Source of the DNA: Naasia sp.
Lineage (GTDB): Bacteria; Actinomycetota; Actinomycetes; Actinomycetales; Microbacteriaceae
Assembly (NCBI RefSeq): GCF_025465545.1
Contig: NZ_JAODMK010000036.1
Span: 44,465-108,464, forward strand
Length of the DNA stretch: 64,000 nucleotides
Reading direction: 5' to 3'
Notes under the pieces: model-generated
The model's database searches: none
The model's input: the letters and a program-made list of their open reading frames with translations, nothing else
Told to the model about the DNA's origin: nothing
Position numbers and translations under genes: made by a program
Shown: one piece after another, positions 18,268 through 26,816 of the stretch
Layout of the letters: each line of letters opens with the position of its first letter
How positions within the stretch are numbered: position 1 is the stretch's first letter

Positions 18268-19130
18268 CGGAATCCCTTCAATCCTTTGGATGAGCGGTCG
18301 GACACCGCGTCACTGATCAGGCTCACTGCGGTAACGACCACGACAAGCAGGAGACCGGGGGCGAGCACCAGCCAGGGGGCACTGGAGAAGTACGCCTGAC
18401 CTTCCCGGATCATGTTTCCCCAGGTGGCAGTAGGCGGCTGGATGCCGAGACCGAGAAAGCTCAGCGTCGCCTCCAGCAGGATCGTGTACGAGATGCCGGT
18501 CGTGAACAGCACCATCACCTGCGGGGAGATGTTCGGCAGCAGGTGTCGAAGCAGGACACGCCACCGGGGAACGCCGAGCGTCCTCAGCGCCGCCACGTAG
18601 TCGAGGCTCGACTCTGCGCGCACCTGCGCGGTGACGACGCGGGCAGCATTCACCCAGGAGACCGCACCCACGACGAGCAGGAGGTTGCCGATGCCTGGCC
18701 CGAGCACCGACTGCAGGGCGGCGGCGAGCAGCAGGTACGGAAAGGCCATGAAGATGTCGGTGAAGCGCATCAGTCCGTTCGAGAGCCAGCCGACGGTCGA
18801 TCCCGCGAGGAGCCCGACGAGGCTGCCGATCGCGGTCGCTACAAGACTTCCCACGACGCCGATCAGCAGCGACAGGCGCCCACCCACGATCGCCCGGCTC
18901 AGCTCGTCACGGCCGAGCGGGTCGGTGCCGAAGGGGTGAGTCCAGCCGGGAGCCAAGGGGAAGCCGATGGGGCTGAGGCCATCGGCCAGCTGCTCATTCG
19001 GGTCGTAAGGGGTCGGCAGCACGTAGAAGAGCACAACCAGGAGCGCTAACGCCACACCGCCGACCAGCGGGCGGCGGCTGGCGCGTGGAGGGGCCAGTGC
19101 GACGAGAGGGCCCTGCATGAGGGCGGTCAT
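18264..19130 (-). CDS. ABC transporter permease, DppC/OppC type
   Basis: This is an inner-membrane permease of the peptide/nickel ABC importer class. From the ATG at 19130 it has 288 residues, with an N-terminal span, the HPFGTDPLGRDELSRAIVGG motif that marks DppC-type subunits, and about five further spans. The EAA loop that contacts the ATPases is YVAALRTLGVPRWRVLLRHLL (core residues given). The start overlaps the stop of the DppB-type gene (ATGA), and its stop overlaps the SDR start (ATGA). With its partner permease, binding protein and two ATPases across the divergent promoter it forms a complete importer. Confidence 0.93.
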   Translation of the reverse strand: MTALMQGPLVALAPPRASRRPLVGGVALALLVVLFYVLPTPYDPNEQLADGLSPIGFPLAPGWTHPFGTDPLGRDELSRAIVGGRLSLLIGVVGSLVATAIGSLVGLLAGSTVGWLSNGLMRFTDIFMAFPYLLLAAALQSVLGPGIGNLLLVVGAVSWVNAARVVTAQVRAESSLDYVAALRTLGVPRWRVLLRHLLPNISPQVMVLFTTGISYTILLEATLSFLGLGIQPPTATWGNMIREGQAYFSSAPWLVLAPGLLLVVVVTAVSLISDAVSDRSSKGLKGFR

Positions 19131-20089
19131 CGATGAGCCATCCGCGGATCGAGGAGAGGGTAGACCAGGTCGATGATCAGATTGACGGTCACGATTGCGA
19201 CCGCGGAAACCAGCACTGTGCCGACGATCATCGGGGTGTCGTAATCGGTGATGGCCCGGTAGGCCAGGGTGCCGATCCCCGGCCACGCGAAGATGGCCTC
19301 GACTGCGATGACACCGGACAGGAAATAACCCAGGTCCATGCCCATCCAGGTGAGGACCGGGAGGAAGGAGTTGCGCAGCGTGTGCCGCACGAACACCGCG
19401 CTCTCGCGCATGCCCCGGGAACGACTCGCTCGGACGAAGTCAGCGTCCATCACCTCGACGAGCCTGCCGCGCAGGAGCCTCGCGTAGTAGGCGCCACCGG
19501 TGAGTCCGATGGTGAGTGCCGGCAGCACGAGGTGGGCGGCGCTGCCATAGCCGCTCACCGGGAACACCGGTAGCAGATACGCGAAGACGAACACGAGAAC
19601 GAGACCCATCAGGAAGGGCGGTACGCCCATACCGAGGACCACCGTGCCCATGGCCGCCCGGTCCTTCCAGGTGCCCCGCATCAGCGCCGCGAAGACGCCG
19701 GTGCCCACTCCGATCAGGAGACTGAGCAGCAGCCCCGCGACGGCCAGAGCCGCGGTTGCGCCGGCCCGCGCGGCGATGGCCTGCCCGACGTCCTGCTGAG
19801 TCGCGAAGCTGAACCCCAGGTCGCCCCGGAACAGTCCGCCCCAGAACCGAAGGTACTGCTGCCAGATCGGAAGATCGAAGCCGTATCGCGCTTTGATCGC
19901 CTCGATCTGGTCGGCCTGGATCCGGCCCCCGAGCACCGCCGACACCGGATCCGCGGGGATGACGTAAATCAGCACGAACGTCGCCGAGACGACGACCACC
20001 ACGGCGGCGAGCAGCCAGACCAGGCGGCCGGCGAGGAATCGGGGGAAGCCGGAGGCCGGGACGACTGCGCGAGGTCGGGTGAGGGTCAC
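19127..20089 (-). CDS. ABC transporter permease, DppB/OppB type
   Basis: This is the 320-residue partner permease. It has a first span near the N-terminus (WLLAAVVVVVSATFVLIYVI), followed by the DppB-type PADPVSAVLGGR and YGFDLPIWQQYLRF periplasmic segment, then five more spans. The EAA loop region reads DADFVRASRSRGMRESAVFV. The start is GTG at 20089, overlapping the stop of the substrate-binding protein gene (GTGA). The four-gene chain of overlaps from binding protein to SDR indicates tightly coupled translation. Confidence 0.93.
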   Translation of the reverse strand: MTLTRPRAVVPASGFPRFLAGRLVWLLAAVVVVVSATFVLIYVIPADPVSAVLGGRIQADQIEAIKARYGFDLPIWQQYLRFWGGLFRGDLGFSFATQQDVGQAIAARAGATAALAVAGLLLSLLIGVGTGVFAALMRGTWKDRAAMGTVVLGMGVPPFLMGLVLVFVFAYLLPVFPVSGYGSAAHLVLPALTIGLTGGAYYARLLRGRLVEVMDADFVRASRSRGMRESAVFVRHTLRNSFLPVLTWMGMDLGYFLSGVIAVEAIFAWPGIGTLAYRAITDYDTPMIVGTVLVSAVAIVTVNLIIDLVYPLLDPRMAHR

Positions 20090-21687
20090 TCCCCTGAGAT
20101 CCAGTAGTCAGCGAAGCGCCAGAGATGCACAGGATGGATGTAGTACGAGACATCCGACTGGCGCACATTCTGGGTGATCGAGTGATACAGGTAGACGAAG
20201 GGCGCGGTGGCCGTCACCTCCGCGTCGAGCGCCTGGATCGCTTCCGCCCGACCCTCGGTAAGACTCGACAACTCGCGAATCTTGGCCTCGACATCCGGGT
20301 TCGAGTAGTAGAACATGTTCGATCCGCCGGCGTTCTCGGGCAGCAGCAAGCTGGCGAAGAAGTCGTAGGCGTCGGGGTAGTAGTTGAGCCAGTAGGTGAA
20401 GAACATCGGCGCCTGGTCCTCGGCGCCCACGGTCGCATAGAAGGTGCTCTGGTCCACTGCATTGATCGTCACATCCACGCCCACCTTGGCAAGGTCGGCC
20501 GAGATGGATTGGACGACGCGCATGCTCTGCTCGTCGTTCACCGTGAGGATCTCGCTGCTGAAGCCGTCCGCGTACCCTGCCTGGGCGAGCAGGTCCTTGG
20601 CCTTCTTCACGTCGTGCTCGTACCCCTTCGCGTCGGGGTCGAAGCCGGGCAGCGGCGGCGGCGTGAGCTGGCTGGCCACCGTTCCGCGCCCGTTCAGAAG
20701 CTGAACGAGGCGATCCTTGTCGACCGCGTAGTTCAGGGCTTGCCGCACCTCCGCGCTATCGAACGGCGCCTGGTTGTTCTTCATGCCGAGGAAGTAGGTG
20801 GTCGCGTCCTCGTTCTGCACCACGTACGGGGCGAAGTCCTTGCCCTGGACGAGTTCCTGGTACGCCGCGGCAGGGACGTCGGTGATGCTCAGGTCCCCGC
20901 GCTGGAACTCCAGGACGCGGGTCTGGTCGCTCACGTTCAGATCGACCTGAACCTTGTCAAGGTAGGGCTTCCCCGGGATGAAGTACGCGGGATTGCGTGC
21001 AAGCACCAGCTCCTGCCCCGGAGTCAGGCTCTCCACCGTGAAGGGCCCTGAACCGAGGGCGTGCTGCGAGATGTCCTCCGGGTACTTCTTCACCTGGGCC
21101 TCGCTCATGATGCGCGCATACGGCATCGCGAGGATGTTGGCGAAGTATGGCTGCGGCTCGACGAGCTCGATGACGACGTTGGACTTGTCGGGCGCGGTGA
21201 TGCCGCTGATGCTGTCAGCGCTCCCGTCCATGTAGTCCGCCGCCCCGGCGATGTTCGAGAAGAGATAGGAGCCGGGCGACGCGGTGTCCGGATCGAGGAG
21301 CCGGTTGAAGCTGAACAGGATGTCGTCGGTGGTCAGCGGGCTGCCGTCCGAGAAGTTCAGCCCGTCTCGCAACTGGAAAGCGTAGGTCAGTCCGTCCTCG
21401 CTGACAGTCCAGGTCTCCGCGAGGTCGCCTGTGACGCCAAGGCCCTCGTCGTAGTCGACGAGAGACGAGAACACCGCAACGACCATCGACCACGAGGTGG
21501 CGTCATATCCGGCCTGGGCCGGGTCAAGCGTCGGCAGGTCACTGGCAAGCGCCATGTGGAATGTGCCGCCGGTGACGGGTGGCCCCGTGAGGACCGGCGC
21601 CGACGGCGCCTGCGCAGGGGCGCAGCCCGTCAGGAGGGCGACCGAGGTGAGGAGGAGTGCAGCGGCAGTGACGGTCTTGCGGAGCAT
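20086..21687 (-). CDS. ABC transporter substrate-binding lipoprotein, family 5 (DppA/OppA type)
   Basis: This is an extracytoplasmic solute receptor of 533 residues. The N-terminus is a lipoprotein signal (AAALLLTSVALLTGCAPAQA), with the lipidated Cys after TG. The mature part has SBP_bac_5 features: GGTFHMALASDLPTLDPAQA at the start of lobe I, LAETWTVSEDGLTYAFQLRD, NYAVDKDRLVQLL and the C-terminal lobe. Family members bind peptides, nickel, glycosides or other solutes. Linkage to SDRs and an NTF2-like protein argues against simple peptide uptake. It is the first gene of the minus-strand operon, with AGAAAG upstream of the ATG. Confidence 0.93.
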   Translation of the reverse strand: MLRKTVTAAALLLTSVALLTGCAPAQAPSAPVLTGPPVTGGTFHMALASDLPTLDPAQAGYDATSWSMVVAVFSSLVDYDEGLGVTGDLAETWTVSEDGLTYAFQLRDGLNFSDGSPLTTDDILFSFNRLLDPDTASPGSYLFSNIAGAADYMDGSADSISGITAPDKSNVVIELVEPQPYFANILAMPYARIMSEAQVKKYPEDISQHALGSGPFTVESLTPGQELVLARNPAYFIPGKPYLDKVQVDLNVSDQTRVLEFQRGDLSITDVPAAAYQELVQGKDFAPYVVQNEDATTYFLGMKNNQAPFDSAEVRQALNYAVDKDRLVQLLNGRGTVASQLTPPPLPGFDPDAKGYEHDVKKAKDLLAQAGYADGFSSEILTVNDEQSMRVVQSISADLAKVGVDVTINAVDQSTFYATVGAEDQAPMFFTYWLNYYPDAYDFFASLLLPENAGGSNMFYYSNPDVEAKIRELSSLTEGRAEAIQALDAEVTATAPFVYLYHSITQNVRQSDVSYYIHPVHLWRFADYWISGE

Positions 21688-21814
21688 GTTTCAGCTTTCT
21701 GGCAGTGCATCAGGGCGTGGCTGGGGTCGGGACGGAACTCCGGAGGCCTCCGCTGATTCCGACAATACGGGCCCCTTCATGGGCGGACAGGCCCGTGCTC
21801 CTGATCGGTACTTG

Positions 21815-21857
21815 TTCGCAACAGGTGCGAAACGACCCCGAAATGTGCGCTCCGCAC
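21815..21857. promoter_or_regulatory. candidate operators in the divergent importer promoter
   Basis: The 199 bp between the binding-protein gene (minus) and the ATPase gene (plus) contain two perfect inverted repeats: TTCGCA-ACAGG-TGCGAA at 21815-21831 and GTGCG-CTC-CGCAC at 21845-21857. They share the GTGCG/TGCG core and lie 30-72 bp before the ATPase start. That position suits a repressor or activator controlling both directions. No regulator gene lies within the cluster, so the protein would be encoded elsewhere. This is inference from symmetry only. Confidence 0.4.
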
Positions 21858-21886
21858 TGGCGAATCCGCTGAGCTATGGTGACGTC

Positions 21887-22903
21887 GTGGTTCTCCCCGT
21901 GCCCCTCGCCGAGCCGGTAGGCGAACTCGACGTCCGCGGACTGGTCGTCGAGGTCCGACGATCGGGCACTTGGGTTCCCGCGGTCCGCGACGTCTCCTTC
22001 CGGGTCGGCCGAGGGGAGCGCGTCGCCCTCATCGGAGAGTCAGGCAGCGGCAAATCCCTGACGGCGATGGCCATCGCGCGCCTGCTCCCCGATGGCGCGA
22101 GGATCGCAGACGGCGCCGTGCACCTCGATGGTGTGGATCTGACGAGAGCCGACGAGGCGACGCTCCGGGCCATTCGCGGGCGGCGGATCGGTTACATCTT
22201 CCAGAATCCGATGGCCTCCATGGATCCTCTCGTGCGGGTCGGCATCCAGGCCGAGGAGGCCCTGCTCGCGCACGGGCTGGGAGATGCGACCGCCCGGCGG
22301 GAGCGGGTCGTCCAACTGCTCGAGCGTGTCGGGATCCGCGACGCAGCGACGCGAGCGCGCGACTTCCCGCACCAGTTCTCCGGGGGAATGCGCCAGCGGG
22401 CGATGATCGCTGCGGCCCTCGCGGCCAGCCCCTCACTCCTCATCGCCGATGAGCCGACGACTGCGCTCGATGTGACCGTGCAGGCGAGGGTGCTTGATCT
22501 TGTGCGGGAACTGTCGACCGAGTCCGGTTTGTCGGTGCTCATGATCACCCACGATCTCGCGGTGGCCTCGCAGCTTGCCGACCGCCTGGTCGTGATGTAC
22601 GCGGGCCGCGTGCTGGAGACCGTCGACGTGAAAATCGCGGTCGGGCGCCCGCACCACCCGTACACGCAAGCCCTCCTTCAGTTGGTCCCGGACATGCGGT
22701 CGCCCGCGGCCCTGCCGGAACCGATTCCGGGGGCGGCCGTGCCCCCGTGGCAGGCCGGCGACGGCTGCCCCTTCGCCTCCCGCTGCCGCTTCGCGGTGCC
22801 GGAGTGCCGCGAGACGCCGTACACGATGCGGGATGTGGGCGCCGGTCATGGTTCCGCCTGTATCCGGGAGCTCGCTGCCCGTGTGCCCGAGGCGGTCCGG
22901 TGA
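21887..22903 (+). CDS. ABC transporter ATP-binding protein, DppD/OppD type
   Basis: This is the cytoplasmic ATPase of the peptide-type importer. From the GTG at 21887 it has 338 residues, with Walker A GESGSGKS, the Q-loop in YIFQNPMASMDP, signature FSGGMRQRAMIAAALA, Walker B LLIADEPTTALDVT and the H-loop in MITHDLAVAS. The C-terminal extension has the Cys-rich oligopeptide-transporter motif CPFASRCRFAVPEC found in DppD/DppF subunits. Another GTG 12 bp further on is possible. It overlaps the next ATPase gene by GTGA. Confidence 0.92.
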   Translation: MVLPVPLAEPVGELDVRGLVVEVRRSGTWVPAVRDVSFRVGRGERVALIGESGSGKSLTAMAIARLLPDGARIADGAVHLDGVDLTRADEATLRAIRGRRIGYIFQNPMASMDPLVRVGIQAEEALLAHGLGDATARRERVVQLLERVGIRDAATRARDFPHQFSGGMRQRAMIAAALAASPSLLIADEPTTALDVTVQARVLDLVRELSTESGLSVLMITHDLAVASQLADRLVVMYAGRVLETVDVKIAVGRPHHPYTQALLQLVPDMRSPAALPEPIPGAAVPPWQAGDGCPFASRCRFAVPECRETPYTMRDVGAGHGSACIRELAARVPEAVR

Positions 22904-23649
22904 GCGGCCTCGTGGTGGACGCCGTTTCGGTGGAGTACGTCCGCCGGGGCGCGTCCATCACCGCTCTTGACGAGGTTTCCCTCACCGTCGCGGAGGGGGA
23001 GATCGTTGCCCTGGTCGGCGAATCGGGCAGCGGCAAGTCGACGCTGGCGAGGGCGGTCGCCGGCCTCGTGGAGACTGCCGCCGGGACGATCCTGTTCGAC
23101 GGCGTCGCCATTCCCACCCGCGGTCGCAAGCCGGTCGCCATGGTCTTCCAAGACCCGCTCGGCAGTCTGGACCCTCGACTGACCGTCGCGGCGGCAATCA
23201 CCGAGATCCTGCGCGTTCACCGGCTGCGCCCCCGAGCCGGGGAGCGGGCAAGAACTGCTGAGCTTCTCGAGCTGGTGGGTCTCCCGCCCGAAGTTGCCGG
23301 CGTGCGCCCTCGCTACCTCAGCGGCGGCCAGCAGCAGCGGGTGGCAATAGCCCGCGCGCTCGCCAGCGAGCCGCGGATCCTGCTGCTGGACGAGGCCCTG
23401 AGCGCCCTCGATGCGAGCGTGCGGGCACAAATGCTGCGGCTGATCATGGAGCTCCGCAGCCGCCTGGGGATCGGCGCGCTCTTCATCGGGCACGACCTCG
23501 CGTTGGTGCGCCAGCTGGCGGATCGGGTCGCGGTCCTGCAGCTCGGCAGACTCGTCGAAGTGAGCTCCGCGGAGGAGTTCTTCCTCTCGCCGCAGCACCC
23601 GTACTCACGTGAGCTGCTCGCCGCAGTACCCGTGCTGAGGCGGACCTGA
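22900..23649 (+). CDS. ABC transporter ATP-binding protein, DppF/OppF type
   Basis: This is the second ATPase of the importer, 249 residues. Motifs are Walker A GESGSGKS, Q-loop VFQDPLGSLDP, signature LSGGQQQRVAIARAL, Walker B ILLLDEALSALD and H-loop FIGHDLALV. It lacks the C-terminal Cys-rich extension of its partner, ending soon after SPQHPYSRELLAAVPVL, so it is a short DppF. The GTG at 22900 overlaps the stop of the previous gene, and its own stop shares one base with the next ATG. Together with the minus-strand genes it completes a five-subunit system. Confidence 0.92.
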   Translation: MSGLVVDAVSVEYVRRGASITALDEVSLTVAEGEIVALVGESGSGKSTLARAVAGLVETAAGTILFDGVAIPTRGRKPVAMVFQDPLGSLDPRLTVAAAITEILRVHRLRPRAGERARTAELLELVGLPPEVAGVRPRYLSGGQQQRVAIARALASEPRILLLDEALSALDASVRAQMLRLIMELRSRLGIGALFIGHDLALVRQLADRVAVLQLGRLVEVSSAEEFFLSPQHPYSRELLAAVPVLRRT

Positions 23650-24383
23650 TGCCGGGAGCTGTGGTCACCGGCGGGTCACGTGGGATCGGGGCGGCCATCG
23701 TACGAGCCCTCGCGAAGATCGACTACCGCGTCCTCTTCACCTACTCGGGTGATGAGTCGGGAGCAGCTGAGGTCCTTGCAACAGTGCCTGGATCGTCGGC
23801 ACTGCGCGTGGACGGGCGTCAACCTGACGCCGCTGAGCGTCTCATCGACGCCGCAGTCGAGACCCTCGCCACGATCGACGTCCTCGTGAACTCGGCCGGC
23901 ATCTACCCCCACGCCGATCTCCGCAGTCTTTCCCGGGAGGAGCTGATGGACGTGTTCCGAGTGAACGTCCACGCACCGATCGAACTGGTCCAGAGAGTCG
24001 CCCTCCCCATGGCTGCGGCCGGGGGCGGAGCCATCGTCAACATCACCTCCGTCAACGCCTTTGCACCCGAGAGCGGGATGGCGGCCTATGACGCATCGAA
24101 AGCTGCCCTTGCGCAGTTCACCCGCACCGCCGCCCTCGAGCTCGGTCGGCACGCGATCCGCGTCAACGCCGTCGCACCCGGCCTCGTGGCGAGCCCCGGG
24201 ATCGAGGAGATTGTGCCTGAACGGGTGGACGCATTCGTGCGCGCGGCTCCGCTCGGACGGCTGGTTTCGCCCGACGAGGTCGCCCAGGCGGTCGTGTTCC
24301 TCGCGACACCCGCCAGCTCAGCAATCACCGGGCAGACCCTCGTCGTCGATGCCGGTGTGACCTTGGCCGGGTATATGGGCTGA
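23649..24383 (+). CDS. SDR family oxidoreductase (FabG-like)
   Basis: This is a classical 244-residue SDR. It has TGGSRGIG for cofactor binding, VLVNSAGIYPHADL (NxAG variant), catalytic Ser in IVNITSVNAF, YDASKAAL for YxxxK, and C-terminal GQTLVVDAGVTL. Absence of an acidic residue after strand two (FTYSGDESG) suggests NADP(H). Resemblance to FabG is general; the gene is outside any fatty-acid cluster. It overlaps the ATPase gene by one base (TGATG) and so belongs to the importer. With the other SDR and the NTF2-like protein it probably modifies the imported compound. Confidence 0.9.
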   Translation: MPGAVVTGGSRGIGAAIVRALAKIDYRVLFTYSGDESGAAEVLATVPGSSALRVDGRQPDAAERLIDAAVETLATIDVLVNSAGIYPHADLRSLSREELMDVFRVNVHAPIELVQRVALPMAAAGGGAIVNITSVNAFAPESGMAAYDASKAALAQFTRTAALELGRHAIRVNAVAPGLVASPGIEEIVPERVDAFVRAAPLGRLVSPDEVAQAVVFLATPASSAITGQTLVVDAGVTLAGYMG

Positions 24384-24454
24384 ACGCGGGCACGCTCGGT
24401 AGCCGTAAGTCCCGGTCGTGCCTCCGATGCCACGACCCACCGCGCAGGAAACGA

Positions 24455-24488
24455 GAACGGGAGCCACCCCGAGGGGCGACTCCCGTTC
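24455..24488 (-). terminator. rho-independent terminator of tsf
   Basis: A perfect 9-bp stem, GAACGGGAG (24455-24463) with CTCCCGTTC (24480-24488), lies 18 bp beyond the tsf stop on the minus strand. It is followed on that strand by TCGTTTCC, a modest T-rich run. The loop is 16 bases and can pair further (CCCC with GGGG). The plus-strand SDR gene ends on the other side, but there is no T tract in that direction. Confidence 0.65.
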
Positions 24489-24505
24489 CCGTCAGGCCTG
24501 AGCGG

Positions 24506-25333
24506 TCAGGCGCCGACCTTGAAGCGGGCGAAGCCCGTCACGGTCAGGCCCGCGTCTGCCAGCACCTTGCCGACGGTCAGCTTGTTGTCGCGCGCGTAGT
24601 CCTGCTCGAGGAGCACGACCTGCTTGAAGAATGCGCCGAGGCGGCCCTGGATGATCTTCGGGAGCGCAGCCTCGGGCTTGCCCTCGTTGCGGCTGATCTC
24701 CTCGACGATGCGGCGCTCGTTCTCGACGTCGGACTCGGGCACCTCGTCCTTGGCGAGGTAGGCGGGAGCGGCGAACGAGATGTGCTGGGCGACGCTGCGC
24801 GCGGTCGCCGCGTCCTCACCCGTGTAGGCGACGACGACGCCGACCTGCGGGGGCAGGTCCTGGTTGGTCTTGTGCAGGTACACGGCGAACTTCTCGCCCG
24901 TGACACGGGCGACCCGGCGGAGCTCCACCTTCTCGCCGATGATCGCGGCGTCATCCGCGATCGTGTCGGCGACGGTCCTGCCCTCGAGCGTCGCCGCGAG
25001 CGCGCCGTCCAGCGTGTCCGCGCCGGAGGCGGCGACCGCCTGAAGGACCTTGTCGCCGAGGGCGAGGAATCGCTCGTTCTTCGCCACGAAGTCGGTCTCG
25101 CAGGCGAGCTCGATCAGGGTGACCGCGCCGGCGTCCTCCTTGGCTGCCACGAGGCCTTCGCTCGTCGAGCGGTCCGCACGCTTCGCGTTGCCCTTCGCGC
25201 CCTTGAGGCGGAGGATCTCGACAGCCTTCTCGATGTCGCCCTCGGCCTCGACGAGCGCGTTCTTGGTGTCGACCATTCCGGTCCCGAGACGCTCACGGAG
25301 CGTCTTGACGTCCTGCAGGCTCACGTTGGCCAT
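24506..25333 (-). CDS. tsf: translation elongation factor Ts
   Basis: EF-Ts is the guanine-nucleotide exchange factor for EF-Tu. The 275-residue protein begins MANVSLQDVKTLRERLGTGM and carries TKNALVEAEGDIEKAVEILR, LIELACETDFVAKNERF and the C-terminal FARFKVGA, all as in actinobacterial EF-Ts. AGGAGGAACGC precedes the ATG. rpsB lies 93 bp upstream on the same strand. A strong hairpin follows, so transcription from rpsB probably ends here and pyrH, normally the next gene, must have its own promoter. Confidence 0.97.
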   Translation of the reverse strand: MANVSLQDVKTLRERLGTGMVDTKNALVEAEGDIEKAVEILRLKGAKGNAKRADRSTSEGLVAAKEDAGAVTLIELACETDFVAKNERFLALGDKVLQAVAASGADTLDGALAATLEGRTVADTIADDAAIIGEKVELRRVARVTGEKFAVYLHKTNQDLPPQVGVVVAYTGEDAATARSVAQHISFAAPAYLAKDEVPESDVENERRIVEEISRNEGKPEAALPKIIQGRLGAFFKQVVLLEQDYARDNKLTVGKVLADAGLTVTGFARFKVGA

Positions 25334-25426
25334 GCGTTCCTCCTTCTGCTTGCTGATGATGCTGATCTGCGCGAGAACGGTGGAATCCGCTCGGATCCCA
25401 CCGCCCTCGCAACTACTTGGGGAAGA

Positions 25427-26557
25427 TCACTCCGCCGAGGCGGTCTCCGCCTTCTCGGCCTTGGCCTTCGCCGCGGACGGAGCGCGCTTGGTGGCGGGCT
25501 TCTTCTCGGCCGGGGTGGCCTCGGCTTCGATCCTCGCCTCGGCATGCTCGTCGGTCTCCGGCGCGTGCTCGGCGACGACCGTCTCATCCGCGTTGGCGGT
25601 GAGGTCGGCGTCGGCCTGGGCGTCGGCGTCGTTCTCGTAGGCGGGAGCGTCGCCGGCGGGCTCCTCGGTCGGCGCCTCAGAGGCGGCTTCCGGGGCGGGT
25701 GCCTCTTCCGCAGGCTCCTCGGGCGCGGCACCCTCGGCGGGCGCAGCCTCCTCGGCGGGCGCAGCGTCGTCGGCGGGCGCCTCGGGAGCGTCGGAGGCGG
25801 GGCCGGCCTGCAGGAGCTCGCGCTCCCACTCGGCGAGAGGCTCAGCCACTTCACCGTCACCGGGCTTCTGGTGGCGCTGGATCAGACCCTCGGCCGCCGC
25901 GTCCGCGATGATGCGGGTGAGCAGTGCCACGGAGCGGATCGCGTCGTCGTTGCCCGGGATCGGGTAGGCGATCTCGTCGGGGTCCGCGTTCGTGTCGAGG
26001 ATGCCGATCACCGGGATGCCGAGCTTCTTGGCCTCGTTCACCGCAAGGTGCTCGCGCTTGGAGTCGACGACCCAGATCGCGGAGGGCGTGCGGGCAAGGT
26101 TGCGGATGCCGCCCAGCGTCTTCTCCAGCTTGTCGCGCTCGCGGCGCTGGATCAGCAGCTCCTTCTTGGTGTAGCCGCGGGTCGTGTCGTCGAAGTCGAC
26201 GAGGTCGAGCTCCTTGAGCCGGTTGAGGCGCTTGTGCACGGTCTGGAAGTTGGTGAGCAGACCGCCGAGCCAGCGCTGGTTGACGTAGGGCTGGCCCACG
26301 CGGGTCGCCTGCTCGGCGATGGCCTCCTGCGCCTGCTTCTTGGTTCCGACGAAGAGGATGGTGCCGCCGTGGGCGACGGTCTCCTTGACGAAGTCGTACG
26401 CAGTGTCGATGAAGGCAAGCGACTGCTGCAGGTCGATGATGTGGATGCCGCTGCGCTCGGTGAGGATGAAGCGCTTGACTTTCGGGTTCCACCGGCGGGT
26501 CTGGTGCCCGAAGTGCACGCCGCTGTCGAGCAGCTGGCGAATGGTGACGACGGCCAT
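25427..26557 (-). CDS. rpsB: 30S ribosomal protein S2 with a long acidic/Ala-rich C-terminal tail
   Basis: S2 binds the 30S platform late in assembly. From the ATG at 26557 (AGGAG upstream) it has 376 residues. The core, about residues 1-250, is canonical: [36 protein letters not shown] and [20 protein letters not shown]. The last ~120 residues are low-complexity Ala/Glu/Pro/Asp, ending in a Lys-rich stretch ([20 protein letters not shown]). E. coli S2 is 241 residues, so the tail is an addition; extended S2 tails are known in actinobacteria. tsf follows in the usual order. Confidence 0.96.
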   Translation of the reverse strand: MAVVTIRQLLDSGVHFGHQTRRWNPKVKRFILTERSGIHIIDLQQSLAFIDTAYDFVKETVAHGGTILFVGTKKQAQEAIAEQATRVGQPYVNQRWLGGLLTNFQTVHKRLNRLKELDLVDFDDTTRGYTKKELLIQRRERDKLEKTLGGIRNLARTPSAIWVVDSKREHLAVNEAKKLGIPVIGILDTNADPDEIAYPIPGNDDAIRSVALLTRIIADAAAEGLIQRHQKPGDGEVAEPLAEWERELLQAGPASDAPEAPADDAAPAEEAAPAEGAAPEEPAEEAPAPEAASEAPTEEPAGDAPAYENDADAQADADLTANADETVVAEHAPETDEHAEARIEAEATPAEKKPATKRAPSAAKAKAEKAETASAE

Positions 26558-26816
26558 GGCCGTGCTCCTGTTCCCGGCGCACGACGGCACAGCAGGACGC
26601 TGCCCGGCGGGACGCCGATTCGGTTTGCTTATCGCGGCCGGACGGCCGCGAATCCTGGTGCCCGGCGCGCATCCGCCCCGACGAACGGGGACCGGTGGAT
26701 GCGGAGGCCTGGTGGGCACGCGAAGTCACCCCGCTGCGCGGGATGCGGCAACCATGTTACAGGACCGCACCCTCCCCCGGGCTGGGCGTTTCTCCCGGGT
26801 CTCGGCGGCTGCCGCA

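Noticed and set aside
17545..24383. The two SDRs of the importer cluster as further mycofactocin-dependent enzymes
   Set aside because: Both lack the extra segment after the second Rossmann strand that marks that family; they read as classical SDRs.
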